Notes under the pieces: generated by a model | The model's input: the letters and a program-made list of their open reading frames with translations, nothing else | Told to the model about the DNA's origin: nothing | The model's database searches: none | In this document: positions 5,752 to 5,762 of the stretch, piece by piece | Numbering within the stretch: position 1 is the stretch's first letter | Layout: the number at the start of each line of letters is the position of its first letter | Position numbers and translations under genes: made by a program | NCBI GenBank assembly: GCA_013214975.1 | Contig: JABSPR010000429.1 | Span: 1 to 5,762 of the forward strand | Origin: Flavobacteriales bacterium | GTDB lineage: Bacteria; Bacteroidota; Bacteroidia; DT-38 | Direction of reading: 5' to 3' | Length of the DNA: 5,762 nt

Positions 5752-5762
5752 TTTTCTAAAGC
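5695..5762 (-). other. Foreign tail after the M16 break, open on the minus strand
   Basis: These 68 bases do not continue the M16 gene. Read on the minus strand from 5762 they are open in a single frame (ALENYGKLQQKVNDENFGKN at the start), which crosses the breakpoint and stops at 5660-5658. The other two minus frames and all three plus frames have stops within the segment. The peptide looks like a normal soluble, helix-prone coding sequence, suggesting the tail comes from another gene in opposite orientation. Twenty-odd codons are too few to be sure, and I do not recognise the family. Confidence 0.3.

Overview
The window is AT-rich DNA that reads as chromosome from a member of the Bacteroidota. 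Three things suggest this: a secreted protein ends in a type A sorting domain of the type IX secretion system (T9SS); a second secreted protein starts like a known group of Bacteroidota exported proteins; and the promoters and start sites look Bacteroidota-like, with TAnnTTTG -7 boxes and mostly no Shine-Dalgarno sequence. A marine Flavobacteriia-like or Saprospiria-like host would fit, but the sequence does not settle the class. I see no tRNA, rRNA, CRISPR array, insertion sequence or phage gene. No gene-free stretch exceeds about 175 bases.

Left part (1-1640, minus strand): two genes 9 bases apart, probably one transcript. The first (1640 to 501) is an exported ComEC-like metallo-beta-lactamase-fold hydrolase with a C-terminal T9SS tag. 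The second (491 to 1, running off the window) is an exported protein with a DxNxDGxxD calcium-loop-like motif. A 173-base divergent region (1641-1813) separates them from the next gene.

Middle (1814-4849): a lipoprotein FAD amine-oxidase-like enzyme (1814-3517, plus) carries an in-frame run of eight GAA codons. It converges on a cytoplasmic beta-class carbonic anhydrase (4135-3524, minus). The two stop codons lie 6 bases apart inside one perfect palindrome that probably terminates transcription from both sides. Upstream of the carbonic anhydrase on the same strand is a cysteine-rich exported protein of unknown function (4849-4205). A perfect -7 box lies between these two genes, so the carbonic anhydrase probably has its own promoter.

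Right part (4962-5762): an ElaA-type GNAT acetyltransferase (plus), then the beginning of an exported M16 (insulinase/pitrilysin-type) zinc peptidase (plus). The peptidase matches its family only to about base 5694. After that the family sequence stops abruptly, just before the expected HxxEH zinc site, and the last ~68 bases read open only on the opposite strand. This is the main anomaly: a rearrangement, an insertion or invertible segment, or an assembly chimera at the end of the piece.

The genes do not form one obvious pathway. Most products are envelope or exported proteins (hydrolase, calcium-loop protein, lipoprotein oxidase, Cys-rich protein, peptidase); carbonic anhydrase and ElaA are cytoplasmic housekeeping enzymes. 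I found no convincing new multi-gene system.
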